The translations under genes and the position numbers were made by a program. From NCBI GenBank assembly GCA_026419775.2, contig JAOPGA020000682.1, positions 1 to 64,000 on the forward strand: a DNA stretch of 64,000 bases. Reading direction: 5' to 3'. The stretch comes from Acrasis kona. Taxonomy: Eukaryota; Heterolobosea; Eutetramitea; Acrasida; Acrasidae. The first letter of the stretch is position 1. Each line of letters starts with the position of its first letter. Below are positions 32,043 through 43,286 of the stretch, piece after piece. The notes beneath the pieces are model-generated. The model was not told the origin of the DNA and ran no database searches. It saw only the letters and a list, made by a program, of their open reading frames with translations.

Positions 32043-34713
32043 ATGAACGTACTTGTTGCTCTCTTGGCTTGTGTGCTTCTAATTAGCAGCGTAGAGGTTC
32101 TTGGAAAGTTTCAATACACAACCGGATACAACTTGTAAGTTAATTAAAGCACAACCTTGGTAACAGCATTCGTAGAGCTGGAAATTTGGGAGTAGGAGAA
32201 TCCACTGCCTATGAAGTCTCATATTATGTACCAGTCAAAACAGATGGTAGTCTTAAGGATAAAACTGTTGTCGGTGTGGCGTGCAACTCGTTCCACACTT
32301 TATCACTAACATCTGATGGTTTATTGTACTCTTATGGTAGCAACAGGTAACACTTGACCCTAAAACATTGATCATAACACGTGTAGCAACGGTCAGTTGG
32401 GTCATTCCATTACACCAAACAATGTTCCTCAGCCAGTTAATACACAGGGGGCATTATCCAACAAAAAAGTCGCAGTTGTAGCAGCTGGATATCTTTACAC
32501 ACTCTTGGCAACCACCGAAGGAGTTCTTGTTTCATTCGGTGCTAATTCGTATGTACACTTTTCAACCACTCATTTTTAACAAGATCTAGCAACGGTCAAG
32601 GGGGTATAGGTTCCCAGGATAAAAATGATAAAAGAGTCCCACAGTTGGTGACCACACCCGGAGATTTGAGCCAGAAGAAATTCGTGATAGTGGCTGCTGG
32701 AAAGGAACACTCTGCTGCTGTGACTTCTGAAGGTGCATTATATACTTTTGGCCTGAACACGTAAGATGAAGCTCTTGAATAACATTTTAACTCGAGCATA
32801 GTTATGGACAACTGGGCATAAACAACACCGACACTCAATACTCCCCTGTTGCAGTCTATACAGGCGGCGAGCTCCAGGGTAAATTCGTAGTATCGGTAGC
32901 TTGTGGAGAAGCATTCACTGTATTAGCAACAAAAGATGGTTTGGTGTATACGTTCGGTAGAAACAAGTAAGATTATCAAATTACACCTTTAGTTAACCTC
33001 TTCTCAGCAATGGTCAACTGGGTAACGGTACAACTTCAACTGACATGCCCACCAGTCTTGTTCCAGTCCAAGCCATTGGAGCGTTGGCCGGTAAACAAGT
33101 CGTCAAAGTAACTGCCGGAGATGCTTTTGCCCTAGCTTTGACTAGTGATGGTAAAGTCTTTTCATGGGGTGCCAACAGGTAAGATTATAACATGAACAGG
33201 ATATTCACTTGTGTAGTGCTGGTCAGTTGGGTATCGGAAGCACTGCATCACAAAATAGTCCTGTGGCTATTGCGTCAAACACAGTAACGAACGGTAAAAC
33301 TTTCGTTCAGATCGCCTGTGGTAAAGCTTTTTCAATGTTAGCCACCTCTGATGGTGCTGCTGTAGCATTTGGTCGTAACGAGTAAGTAAAATACAAGATC
33401 ATCATAGTAACAATATGTGCAGTAGGGGACAGTTAGGTTACGGAGTTAAATACAACCAACCTTCTCCTTTACAAGTTGTTCCTCCTGGACAATTGAGTCT
33501 AGTGAACGTAAACACTACTCAAATTATTGCTGGTGGAGAGCAACACAGTGCAATTGTATCGATTATAACACCACCCACTCCAACCCCAACTCCAACCCCA
33601 ACCCCAACTCCTACTGCAACACCAACCCCCACTGCAACACCTACTCCAACCCCAACTCCAACACCAACACCAACCCCCACTGCAACCCCAACACCTACTC
33701 CAACTCCTACTTCAACCTCAACCCCCACTGCAACACCTACTCCAACCTCAACTCCAACTCCTACCCCAACACCCACTTCTACTCCAACACTCACTTCTAC
33801 TCCAACTTCCATTACAACCTCAACCGCAACTTCTACGCCAGCATCAACAAGCACAGAAACTCCAGCAGCAACCTCTGCTTCAACAAGTGGACCATCCTCC
33901 TCACCAGTTCCAGGACCAGGAACCATGTCTGCAAGCGTCACACCTACGGCTACATTAACCTCAGCACCTACCACAAATGCCACCTCAACCACCACACCTA
34001 CTGCTACTCCAACCCCAACCACCACATCAACCACCACACCTACTGCTACTCCAGCTGCACCCACATTCAATCCCCTCACAACTACATCAGCCCCAACTGC
34101 AACAATTTCTTCAACTACCACTGCTCCTCCAACACCAGTTGCTTCAACCACTACTTCTGCCCCCACACCATCAAGTCAAGCACAAACCACAGTCACAGTG
34201 ACATTATCAGGTGAATCTAAAGTTGTGGGAGTCGTACCATCCGATTCCACCCTATCATCCACATCATTCTTATTGTTCACAGGTGTCAACGGAACCGCAA
34301 CTATCAACGTGAAGCCACCAACTTCTTCTTTACCTAGTACCGGCGCTACTTCCACTCTTGCCTCTGTAAAACTATCGCTCAAGATTACCAGATGCGACAG
34401 CCAATCAATCATCAGAGTAGAAGTCAACTCGAATGGAGTGTTGATTGGATATGTTGATCAAGTGATTAATGGTGCTGGAACGTCGTTGGTGGATATTACT
34501 GAGGTCATGAAGAAGTTTGCAAGGAGAAGAGCCATTAGTGACGCTACATTTGCAATGAAGTCGCTGACTCCTGAAAATGCAATCTATGTTTCCAAGGAGT
34601 CTATTTCTCTTGACGTGACGACCAAATCGAATGTGGTCAACTCTACAAGCAAATCTCAAGCCAGTATACTAGTGACGTTGTTGTGCGTATTTTTGTGTTT
34701 ATTATTAAATTAG
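32043..34713 (+). CDS. RCC1-propeller surface protein with Thr/Pro stalk and GPI-type tail
   Basis: Eight exons: 32043-32134, 32176-32346, 32387-32548, 32590-32760, 32802-32966, 33008-33178, 33217-33381, 33423-34713; seven introns of 38-41 nt, all phase 2; 795 aa. A signal peptide (residues 1-21) leads into seven RCC1-type blades, each marked by G-x-N and N/A-G-Q-L-G at the exon junction and ending with DG-x-(V/L)-x-(S/T)-x-G. A mucin-like region of about 190 residues of PTPT/TPTATP repeats follows, then a beta-rich domain of about 150 residues and a C-terminal hydrophobic stretch ([14 protein letters not shown]) after Ser/Asn, as in GPI-anchored proteins. RCC1 itself is a nuclear exchange factor; here the propeller is extracellular and probably binds ligands or other cells. 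Confidence 0.85.
33571..34190. repeat. CCAACN hexamer-like low-complexity tract
   Basis: Repeats of CCAACTCCAACC/ACACCTACT type encode the Thr/Pro stalk. The reverse strand gives a spurious 215-codon Val/Gly frame. Such tracts expand and contract easily. Confidence 0.85.
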
Positions 34714-35549
34714 GTTTTTTGTGTGTTAAACCCTTGTTGATCATAATTATTGAAAGTGACCGAAAGGTAAGGGAGTGTAATTCTTAAGACGTATCGGTGC
34801 ACCTACCGTAGTATCCAATGATTTTAATATTAATTTGCTGTTACACATATAGTCTGATTTCCTGCCAGTATTGTATAATTATTTTACCAATCATCCTTAG
34901 TAAGATTGACAGGGATGTTTGTTTAGTACTTGTATTCATTTTCTTAATTACTACAGTGTCCATTTTTTTTTGCCATTCATTCCATAATTCGTTGATGTTG
35001 CTTCAAATTTAGAGATCAGAGTAAAAATGAGCACCTAGATCAATGTAGACGGTCATATCGGCCTAGCCTTGCTACCTTCGCCAAAAATTTAGGCAAAATA
35101 TAGGCCAAACATTGCCATAAATATAAGATCGACTTGTTGAATTAATGAATAATCGTTGGTAACAGTATTGATGAAAATTAATTTTTCTTTTTATTATATT
35201 TTCTTTTCTTCTTCTCTCCACTTGTCCATTCAGTGAGAATTGAGATGTGATCAATTCCATTTGCTGTTGGTGATCTAGTGCAGGGAGTGCGTGTTGTGGT
35301 CTGAATACCGGATGCGAAGGATTATATCGATTATAGTGAAGTAGACGAGGATGATCTCGAAGATTATTTTTTTTAAAATAGAAGCAAGAAGCAAGAAACA
35401 AGAATAAACATGTCTTTGATCATTAAATTCGTAAGAAATAACCTATTCGCAAAATTTGTTACAACCAGGTTCATCTTCTCGCTATCTTGTACTCGAACCT
35501 TCTATTAATTCTTAATCTAAAAATATTTGGTTGTAAAAAGATCAACAAC
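34714..35549. other. Intergenic, no gene seen
   Basis: No supportable gene. A minus-strand frame at 35072-35401 starts with TTG and shows no domain. An ATG at 35411 opens 20 codons on the plus strand, but splicing it to the next gene creates a stop. The 3' end is the promoter of the EI24-like gene. Confidence 0.45.
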
Positions 35550-36395
35550 ATGAACAACAACACTACCAATGATTACTCAGAGCAGATTGATGAGCCTTTG
35601 CGCACGGAGGAGACGTGGGAGGAAGAGCCGTCTTCCAATTATTTCCTTGGTGCCAAAATAGCCGTGAAGGGTTTGATTAGGAACTGGAAGCAAGAAACGG
35701 TGACGAACTCATACAAAGAGTACTTCTACTCTATAGTATGGAAGGTAATGGTCGTGCTATATGTACTCGTATTTATAGGTGCTATAATCCTATTACCAAT
35801 AGTCTTGATATTGCTTCTATTTGAGCCAGGTCTAATATGGCAAGTGTGTGTGATGGTGCCGCTGTGGGCCTTCAACATTTGTCAACGCGTAAGGCCCATG
35901 CAAAACAATACACTATTTATTGAGGGGTTGAGACCTCTTGATGAAAATACGGCCAATGACTTTTCAGAGAAGTTGGAAGAAAATGTCGAAATCCAAAGAA
36001 AGTCATGGGGCGCGGCAGTCATTGAGGGTATACAAGAGGGTGCGTACTTTTCGTTAATCTCTTTGTGTCTTTTAGTAATTTCTTTGTTGGTACCCTTCAT
36101 CGGAAGTTTGATTAGTGCAGTGGGAGAAACTTATCTTGTTGCAAAATGTCTTGGTTGGAGGCTAGTAGACGTTTACATGACTGGCATCAGAAAAATGGAC
36201 GACAAACAAAAGAAGAAGTTCGTCAAGAGACATGAGAAGGCACTGCTTGGATTCTCACTACCTTTTACTTTACTCTGCGGAACACCTCTCGCAGGACCCG
36301 TGTTCTTGGGTTATGCTCAAGCAGCAATGGCTGATTTGTATCACGACCAAATCCAAAATAGAGAGTATCACATTGTTGACGACAATCAAGTGTAA
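35550..36395 (+). CDS. EI24/RRT8-like multi-pass membrane protein
   Basis: Single exon, first ATG at 35550, 281 aa. An acidic N-terminus precedes hydrophobic segments (VMVVLYVLVFIGAIILLPIVLILLLF; FSLISLCLLVISLLVPFIGSLISAV), with the C-terminal block GFSLPFTLLCGTPLAGPVFLGYAQAAMA characteristic of the EI24 / Lds2-Rrt8 superfamily (PF07264-like). Yeast Rrt8/Lds proteins sit in lipid droplets and spore walls; animal EI24 acts in the ER in autophagy. Which branch this belongs to is unclear. Family call is moderate and rests mainly on the C-terminal P-L-x-G-P motif and overall topology. Confidence 0.6.
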   Translation: MNNNTTNDYSEQIDEPLRTEETWEEEPSSNYFLGAKIAVKGLIRNWKQETVTNSYKEYFYSIVWKVMVVLYVLVFIGAIILLPIVLILLLFEPGLIWQVCVMVPLWAFNICQRVRPMQNNTLFIEGLRPLDENTANDFSEKLEENVEIQRKSWGAAVIEGIQEGAYFSLISLCLLVISLLVPFIGSLISAVGETYLVAKCLGWRLVDVYMTGIRKMDDKQKKKFVKRHEKALLGFSLPFTLLCGTPLAGPVFLGYAQAAMADLYHDQIQNREYHIVDDNQV

Positions 36396-36508
36396 ATAAA
36401 TCCTATTTCTTAGTAAATCGATTGTGTTCTTGTTTGAGGTCTTTATTGCTTACAACATATCGGAATTGTTTGTTTTAACACAAACAATTATTGAACTTTT
36501 GTTTGAAC

Positions 36509-38177
36509 ATGCCACCTAAGAGGTTTATTGACAAAAAGTCGGCTGTTACTTTTAAAGTTGTGAACAAGGGAGGTGCAGACTCTGAAACTGCACAGGATAA
36601 AGTATGGGAGGTCGTAAGGACAGGAAGGGTAAGAATTCTATTACTGTTTTTATAAACGAACGAATTAGAAAGCAAAATCAGAAAGAATATTACGGCAAGT
36701 AAGAGCATCATTGCCTGCAGGTGCTGTTGTGTCTAAGGATGACCTTTACGACGAGGATGATGAATATGGTGATGACGAGGGGGAATTACCAGAAGGAATG
36801 AGTAGAATGAGTACATTCAGTTACATCGAAAGCGAACATCTTGAAGATGATAACTTTATTGGTGGTCTCGAAGGCTACGATGATGATGAAATTGCTGAAA
36901 TTCGCAGAAAAACTGTTGATGGAACTTTCCCCAACGATGGATATGATTATTCTAGACACATGCGTGAAAGGGGTGATGGTGTAGTTCTGAACGCTCTCGA
37001 AGTCCTAGAAGTTGTAAAAACTCAAGAAGAACGTACGTTAACTTTTCACTCGAGTTACTAACCTTAACAAGTCATCGAAGTTTACAAACCACCTGTCCTA
37101 AAAGCTGATGTAAAAATCGAAGACGTGAAAGGAAATCAAGTCTCTGCAGATAATAACATTGTTGACATTGAAAACGAAGATTTTGAGGTGTTGGAAGAGG
37201 AAGCCGACTTTGACACAATCATTCAAAAAATGAAAGATGGAGAGAAGGTCAGAGAAGACGTACTGGATTCCGACGAAGACGAATTCGAAGACATTGACGA
37301 AGGAGAATACGATGATGTTAAGGACGAAGATGTAGACGTAATCGATCCTCATGAACATGACCTCAAACCAAAATCACTCCGAAGAGAACAACAAGAAGTA
37401 ATTGACAGAGAGTTTGAAGAGATGATGAAGGAATACTCTGATGACAAGATCGGAGAAGTTGATGTCGAAGAAGCACAAGGATCACTCAAAGTCAGTGAAA
37501 TTAAAGACGTAGTCGACGACTTTATCAAAAGTACCAAACAACATTACGGATCGCGTAGAATCAACGACTACTATGATGCTGGAGACGTTAAGGATCTAAC
37601 CGATGAACAATTAGAAGCATTAGCGCCACCAGGAACATACGCACTGACACAAAAGGAACGTTTATTCGGTCGCAAGGATGTCAGTTATCGGGAGATTATG
37701 GACATTATCGGAAAGAGATTAGAATACAAGAGACAATTGAACTTACAACAAGGAAAAGAAGAGTTTGAAGAAAGCGACGAAGAGTTTGATAAAGTGGAAG
37801 TCAAGAAGGAACAAAAATGGGATGCAGAAAGTATCATCAGCACATACTCTAATTTGGAAAATCATCCAAAACTGATTATTGAAAAGAAGGTTAACTTGTC
37901 TAAAAAGTCGGGAATACCTCTCAACGTGCTGCCAAAGAAAGAGAATGAGGAAGAAGAAGAAGACGATCAGGATTTACATGAAAACATGGGTATACCTAGA
38001 GCCGCCGACGAGACGCAAGAGGAAAAGAAGGAAAGGAAAAAGTTCGTTAAAATGTACAAAAAAATGATGAGAGAACAAAAGAAGGCATTAAAGACTGCAT
38101 TTAAAAGTGAAGAAGTCAAACAAAGTAAGATACTGGCCGACCCCTCATCAAGACAAAAAATCGTGGTTAAATTTTAA
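36509..38177 (+). CDS. LTV1: Ribosome biogenesis factor LTV1
   Basis: Three exons (36509-36628, 36669-37032, 37072-38177), introns 40 and 39 nt, 529 aa. The N-terminus PPKRFIDKKSAVTFKVV matches the opening of LTV1 (pFIdKKkavtF.lv). Further blocks include DDEYDYsRHMRE, an acidic centre with EFEEMMKEYSDDKIGE, LYDAGDVKDLtdeqL, and a Lys-rich C-terminus (KKFVKMYKKMMREQKK, then FKSEEVKQSK). LTV1 accompanies pre-40S particles from nucleus to cytoplasm and is released after phosphorylation to allow uS3 and uS10 to settle. Slightly longer than the human protein (475 aa) because of acidic spacers. Both introns are fixed by frame. Confidence 0.9.
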
Positions 38178-38310
38178 TTTTGTTAAAGTTGATTGTGTAT
38201 TCTTCTTTTGTTGGTTGATGATGATTCTTGACGTGTTCTTCAAGTGAGAATCCAAAGAGCGGTTGCTTAAATTGAAGGTTCAATTACATCTTTGGTAAAA
38301 TTAAAAATCT

Positions 38311-39678
38311 ATGAGGAGGAAGGACACGTCGTCATACGGAACAACTGGTGAATCTTCGACGCTTTTGTCGGGTGCACCAAAGTCTATGGTTGGTATTGGA
38401 CCATCATCTGCAGGAAAATATAGTGGCATTGGGAAGAGCAGTCAAAATCAAACAACAGTTGCTAGCGCAAAAGTGCAGAACACATCAACAAGTTTTAATT
38501 ACTCCGAAACTTCATCGTATCAATCTGGCTCTGTTGGTTATCAATCATCAAATGTTGATTCTCACCAATCAGATAACGCCCGGAGTACGTCCTCCGGCTA
38601 TCATTCTGGGTTCTCATCAACAAATAATATTGGAACCATGAAAAAAGATTATTATAATCACGCTCGAGAGAACATGGACAACAAAGATAACAGTCCGTGG
38701 TTATTATCTGTAATTACCGACATGCTAAAGTACATTTATGATTCAATATCGACAGTTGGTACTGTTGTACCTCTTCGCGGTCGCAGCGGGAGTAGTGCAG
38801 CAAAAGGCGACTTCCCATCGCCACAGCTCATCATGGACGATTCCACAAGGGCAGAATTAGAAATTTTTAAGGAGTACGCACAAGCAAAGTACGATCCAGA
38901 AAACCCCAGCCACGAGAAACTTTTAATGCGCCTTTGGGATGTTTGCACGAAAAAAAAATTAAACAGCAGAAAAAGCGAACAATGGAAAGAATTGGGATTC
39001 CAAGGAACAGATCCAGCAACCGATTTTAGAGGCTCAGGACTATTGGGACTAAAGAACATTTTATATTTTGCGGAGAAGTATCCAGACACATTCAAAAAGC
39101 AATACAAACGAACATTAGATACACCAAATGCCTACCCATTCGTCATTGCAGGATTAAACGTGACCATGCTTTTGTTTAATCTTCTCGGCTGGGGAGTCAA
39201 CAGTCACAAGATCACAAACATTCAAGCCAAGAAGAAGTTAATTGAAATGATAACGAGTGGAGGTGATGTGTATGGTTATGACTTTGAAGTAGATCAAGAA
39301 GAGGAGGAACAACAAGCGGATCGTCCAAAAATAAAAGAAGTCAACCTGCTTGATTTGGGACTTGAAGATGGGTTTAGTGACTTTTCCATTCCTTCCGAAC
39401 CTACACCACCATTAGCACCTACGAAAAAGAAAAAGACAAAGAAGACGACCAAGAAGCAGAAACAAAGGAATGTTGTTTTTGAGGAGTTTTATGTTATGAC
39501 TTTTAGAATGCTTGATAGAGAATGGTATCGTATGAATGCTAATTACTTTAATTTTCCACAAGTCATGGATGCGACCCGGAAGAGGTTAGAGTCCGCTCTT
39601 GAAAGTAAAATTTCTTCGATTGAGGACGTTCAACACTTTAACAGCACGATGAAGTTTAGATCATCAGATAACATGTAA
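38311..39678 (+). CDS. ELMO-domain protein
   Basis: Single exon, 455 aa, ATG at 38311. Residues 1-130 are Ser/Thr/Gly-rich and disordered. The ELMO/CED-12 domain follows, with the diagnostic order: NPSHEKLLMRLWDVC, then KSEQWKELGFQGTDPATDFRGSGLLGLKNILYFAEKYP, and AYPFVIAGLNVTMLLFNLLGWG. ELMO proteins regulate Arf-family GTPases as GAPs (ELMOD) or act with DOCK proteins as Rac exchange factors in motility and phagocytosis. The ELMOD arginine region (DFRG) is present. A Lys-rich segment (KKKTKKTTKKQKQ) splits the C-terminal helical part. A full DOCK-binding ELMO would have ARM repeats and a PH domain, which are absent, so ELMOD-like is likelier. Confidence 0.9.
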   Translation: MRRKDTSSYGTTGESSTLLSGAPKSMVGIGPSSAGKYSGIGKSSQNQTTVASAKVQNTSTSFNYSETSSYQSGSVGYQSSNVDSHQSDNARSTSSGYHSGFSSTNNIGTMKKDYYNHARENMDNKDNSPWLLSVITDMLKYIYDSISTVGTVVPLRGRSGSSAAKGDFPSPQLIMDDSTRAELEIFKEYAQAKYDPENPSHEKLLMRLWDVCTKKKLNSRKSEQWKELGFQGTDPATDFRGSGLLGLKNILYFAEKYPDTFKKQYKRTLDTPNAYPFVIAGLNVTMLLFNLLGWGVNSHKITNIQAKKKLIEMITSGGDVYGYDFEVDQEEEEQQADRPKIKEVNLLDLGLEDGFSDFSIPSEPTPPLAPTKKKKTKKTTKKQKQRNVVFEEFYVMTFRMLDREWYRMNANYFNFPQVMDATRKRLESALESKISSIEDVQHFNSTMKFRSSDNM

Positions 39679-39887
39679 AAACATTTTGTGCATCTTTTTG
39701 GTCACCAGAAACGAAATAAATTGTTATTTAAATCATATCGTTTATTATTCTTAAAGTCCTTAAAGTGCTGTTGTATGTTTGATCAATTTTCGGCAATCCT
39801 AAACGTCCACTTCATGAGAGGTCATAATAGAATCATTGTTGGTTGAGTTGTAAATACTCTTGTAATTGAGCAAACTAGTGAGAAGGG

Positions 39888-40760
39888 ATGGTTGGGATAC
39901 AATATTCTGTTGTTGCAAAGTTTGGAGATATTGTGGACCCCATAACAAAAGTTGTCATGAGACAAGGCTTTGTACCAGCCGGGGAGTATCCAAACAACAA
40001 ACCAACCTTAGCTGAAACAGCAAGAACTATTCTCGCCAACCCAAAGCTTAAAAAAGGTGACCACCTCAGAACACTTGAACAATCTACGTGTGTGATTATT
40101 ACATTTAATATTAACCATTTAAGATTCCATTTCCATTATAAAGTGAGTGGTGAGTTTTGTTACATGTGTATCTCTCTACCAGAATTTCCAAGAAGGATTA
40201 CTTTCGAGTTTTTAAACGACATTGAAACTCAATTCTTGAGGAACAGAAACATAGTCTTGAGAAATCTTCTAAAAGACAAGATGGCATATTTCAACAACAC
40301 GAGCAACGATCAAATATATAAACTAAAGGATCAAATCGATGGTGTTAAAGTCGTTATGATAGAGAACTTTGGTAAGACATTATCAAAGATGTTTAGCTAA
40401 ATACATTAGATAAGGCCCTAGAAAAAGGCGAGGCTTTGGATAGGCTTCTTGAAAGAAGTAATGAAATCGTAGACTCCAGCCATGAATTTAAAAAAGGATC
40501 TGCAAAATTAAAGAATGCCATGCTGAAGAGGAATTTAATTTTAGTACTGATTTTGGTAATAATTGCATTGGTAAGTAATCTGCTACAACTTGAGTTTAAA
40601 TGTCTAGGTAGTTGTATTCATTATTATTTGGGCAGGGTGTGGAATTCCTGGATGGGAAAGATGTAGACCACCAGCTACTGCTCCTCCAGCTCCACCAGCC
40701 CCAACAGTACCACCTCCAACAACAACCACTGCACCACCAAGTCCTACACCCAAACCTTAA
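39888..40760 (+). CDS. Longin R-SNARE (VAMP7-like) with proline-rich luminal tail
   Basis: Four exons (39888-40087, 40124-40371, 40410-40570, 40608-40760), introns 36, 38 and 37 nt, 253 aa. The first intron is a multiple of three and removing it restores the longin sequence (STFHFHYKVSGEFCYMCIS). The R-SNARE motif (DKALEKGEALDRLLERSNEI with the zero-layer Arg) is followed by a transmembrane helix (LILVLILVIIALVVVFIIIW). After the membrane there are about 33 extra residues, GCGIPGWERCRPP then Pro/Thr repeats. VAMP7-type SNAREs mediate fusion of late endosomes, lysosomes and secretory vesicles; most have almost no luminal tail, so this extension is unusual. Its stop is 28 bases from the convergent ODAD4 stop. 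Confidence 0.9.
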
Positions 40761-40788
40761 TAACAATTTATAAACATTTATTCTACAC

Positions 40789-43163
40789 TTAATTTTTGAT
40801 TTTATACACCATCTCTGACATTTTTTTATAATACAAGAACCTTCCATACTTTTCTTTTGACTCATTTTCATCAATATTTTCTAGTTGACTCATCTCTAAA
40901 TACACTTCTCCAAGAGATTTAAATGCATTGGCTTGAACCTCAACATCATCGTGTTTTCTCGCCAACTCCAAATGCTTTTCTAGATGCTTGATGGCATCAG
41001 TGTACATTCCTTGTTCTCTGAACAAATCAGACATAATCATACACAATCGCCTCTGCCGATCTCTTAGGTTTTGAATAAACTCTGCCTGTTCGGGACTCGG
41101 TTGCATTTGCAAGAACCTTGACGTCAGCACCACTGTGTCATCCATACTCTTTAAATAATAACTAAGCGCAGAATTGACTTGACCAAAACTCAAATGACAT
41201 TTTCCAATTCTCTCACACACAGTTGCAACTTGCACCTCTATGTCTGCATCCATGTTTCTCGTTTCAGCTAGAACTCTCATTTTCCTCTCCCATATAGTTA
41301 CGGACTCTTTATAACACTCCAGCGATTCATAAACAATTGCCAAGTTTGTCAACCTATAGTTAAATATCATTAATCAATGACCACTAACGATTTTAAATAG
41401 CCAGTTCTGTACTTGTGTTGATGGGTGAAATCACAAGCTTTCTGGTAGTATTTAATTGCATCCTTTTTTTGATTTCTCTTCAGTAAGTAGCTCCCTAAAA
41501 TGGTATAAACTTCAGCAAAAGCACATCTTGGAGGTAGCGCTACTCTAGGAGCTGAAGCTATATAATCATTATACTCTGTTTTCAAATCCATAAGTACTTC
41601 TTCAGCCATATGTTTCAGTTCATTGATGTCATCTTTTATAGCTATCGTAATTTAAAAAACAAAAAACAACTCTTTAAGTGTACCTTGATCTAGCTCTTTT
41701 GTAATACATGTTAGCTCATTTCCAGCTAGCATGTGGTCATATCTGATAGATTCTTCTTCGATATCTGATGTAGCTATATAGCTAGCCTTTACATCTAAAT
41801 CGCTACATCTAGATCTATAAGTGACATCTCCAGCAAAGCTTGAATCAAAACTAATATCAGACCTAGGCGTATAGCTACTTTCAGCTGTTATTCTTCTACA
41901 AGGAGCTGATCCACTTCTTGATTTTAAGCTACCTCTTCTCATGCTCAAAATATTCATAGGAGAATCTTGTGGCATGAAATCTAAACGGAATCTTGGAGAT
42001 GCGACTTGATTGAGAGTAGATTTATTTTCTCTAGGAGTCCTCGGTGTAGCTGATTTTGATGGCAATGATGATGAAGGTGTTTGTCTACGAGGTGATTTTT
42101 TGTGCTTGGATTGAGACCAAAATTCCTTTCTTTTATCCAAGTACTGTAATGTGTTGGTTACTATTCCATGTACCATGTTCTTCTTTTCAAGTCCATTTAC
42201 TGTGCGAGAAAAACCTGTAAATGTAATCACTCTGTAAAATGTAAAAATTAAAAAATTACTGTCATCGCTTAATAGCTCTTTTAAAAATTGTTCATCTGTA
42301 CAAAACTCACCCAGTACTTGACTTTTTAGCTTGGTTGTGCTCTTTTTTGAGCGGGTGGAGCTAGTTGGTGATTTGGATGTTGATTTGTGCGCATGTTCGT
42401 TTAAGGATTCTGGATCCAATTTTAGTGGGGACAGTACGCTTGCAGTGCTCATAGCACCGCTTTTTCTAAGGGAATCAATCTGGTCTTGCTCTAATAATGT
42501 TAGTCTAATTGTAATGTTATAAAATTTACGAATGGACTCATTAATGGCAATCTTTGCTTTTCTGATCCCCCTAATGAAATCCTGTATATCCTTTCTTAGC
42601 GAGAATCCCTTATAGTAATAGATGAGTGAATACTCAAATTTTCCACTTGCATAAAGTGCTTCTGCTTTTTGTAGAAAACCCTGAGAAGTATTATTAAGTT
42701 GTAATAGTTGGTATTGTACTTTATAGTAGTTGGTGTCATAAGAGAGGGCAGTGTCTGCGTCTTTGACGGCGAGTTCAAATTGTCCTAAATTTTGGTAGCA
42801 CTTCGATCTGCATACGAGCACATGTTTACTTTTGGGACCTAATTGGATTGCCCTGGTGAATGCGTTTAATGCTTTCGCCCAATTGTGCAGTTTCATATTA
42901 ACTTCTCCCTCTGCAACACAACTAGAGTATTGACTTTGTTTTGGGGTCTCTCCTTTATTTTTTTTAACAGATTCGACTTCGCTCTGTGGGTCACTCAAGA
43001 ACAATAAATTGTCATTGTCGATGAACTCCTCAAAACTTAATTGAACTTCTTTTTGTTGTACTTTTGGAGTTTCAATGTTATTAATACTTCGATGTGACAG
43101 CGGTATTCGGGGAGACTTCAACTTCTTACTCACCTCAACATGTTGTGTTATTGAGGTTGACAT
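40789..43163 (-). CDS. ODAD4: Outer dynein arm docking complex subunit 4 (TTC25)
   Basis: ATG at 43163. Introns at 42681-42719, 42491-42529, 42215-42259 (39, 39, 45 nt, all keeping frame), 41642-41683 and 41354-41388; 724 aa. Removing the hidden introns restores family blocks, for example YYKGFLQKAEALYASGKFEYSLIYYYKG and AINESIQQDQ. TPR repeats near the N-terminus (AEGEVNMKLHNWAKALNAFTRAI, CRSKCYQNLGQFELAVKDADTALS) and in the C-terminal half (AFAEVYTILGSYLL, LAIVYESLECY, FKSLGEVYLEMSQL) flank a Ser-rich centre, as in ODAD4/TTC25. The human protein docks the outer dynein arm onto ciliary doublets and its loss causes primary ciliary dyskinesia. Its presence means the organism makes, or recently made, motile flagella. 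It is divergent from the gene at 43287. Confidence 0.88.
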
Positions 43164-43286
43164 AAAAATTTATTACTTTGCGACCTTTGGATCGTATCCA
43201 AATGTTATAGTAACAATATAAATTTCGCACTATAAAGAACAATCAAAGGTTTAGGTTAGTTGACCTTACAATAATTGTAGACAAGC

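Noticed and set aside
33519-34166. 215-codon minus-strand frame rich in Val/Gly
   Set aside because: It is the reverse reading of the Thr/Pro repeat tract; composition is purely repetitive and it has no start context.
35072-35401. 109-codon minus-strand ORF
   Set aside because: Starts with TTG, no ATG upstream in frame, no domain-like sequence.
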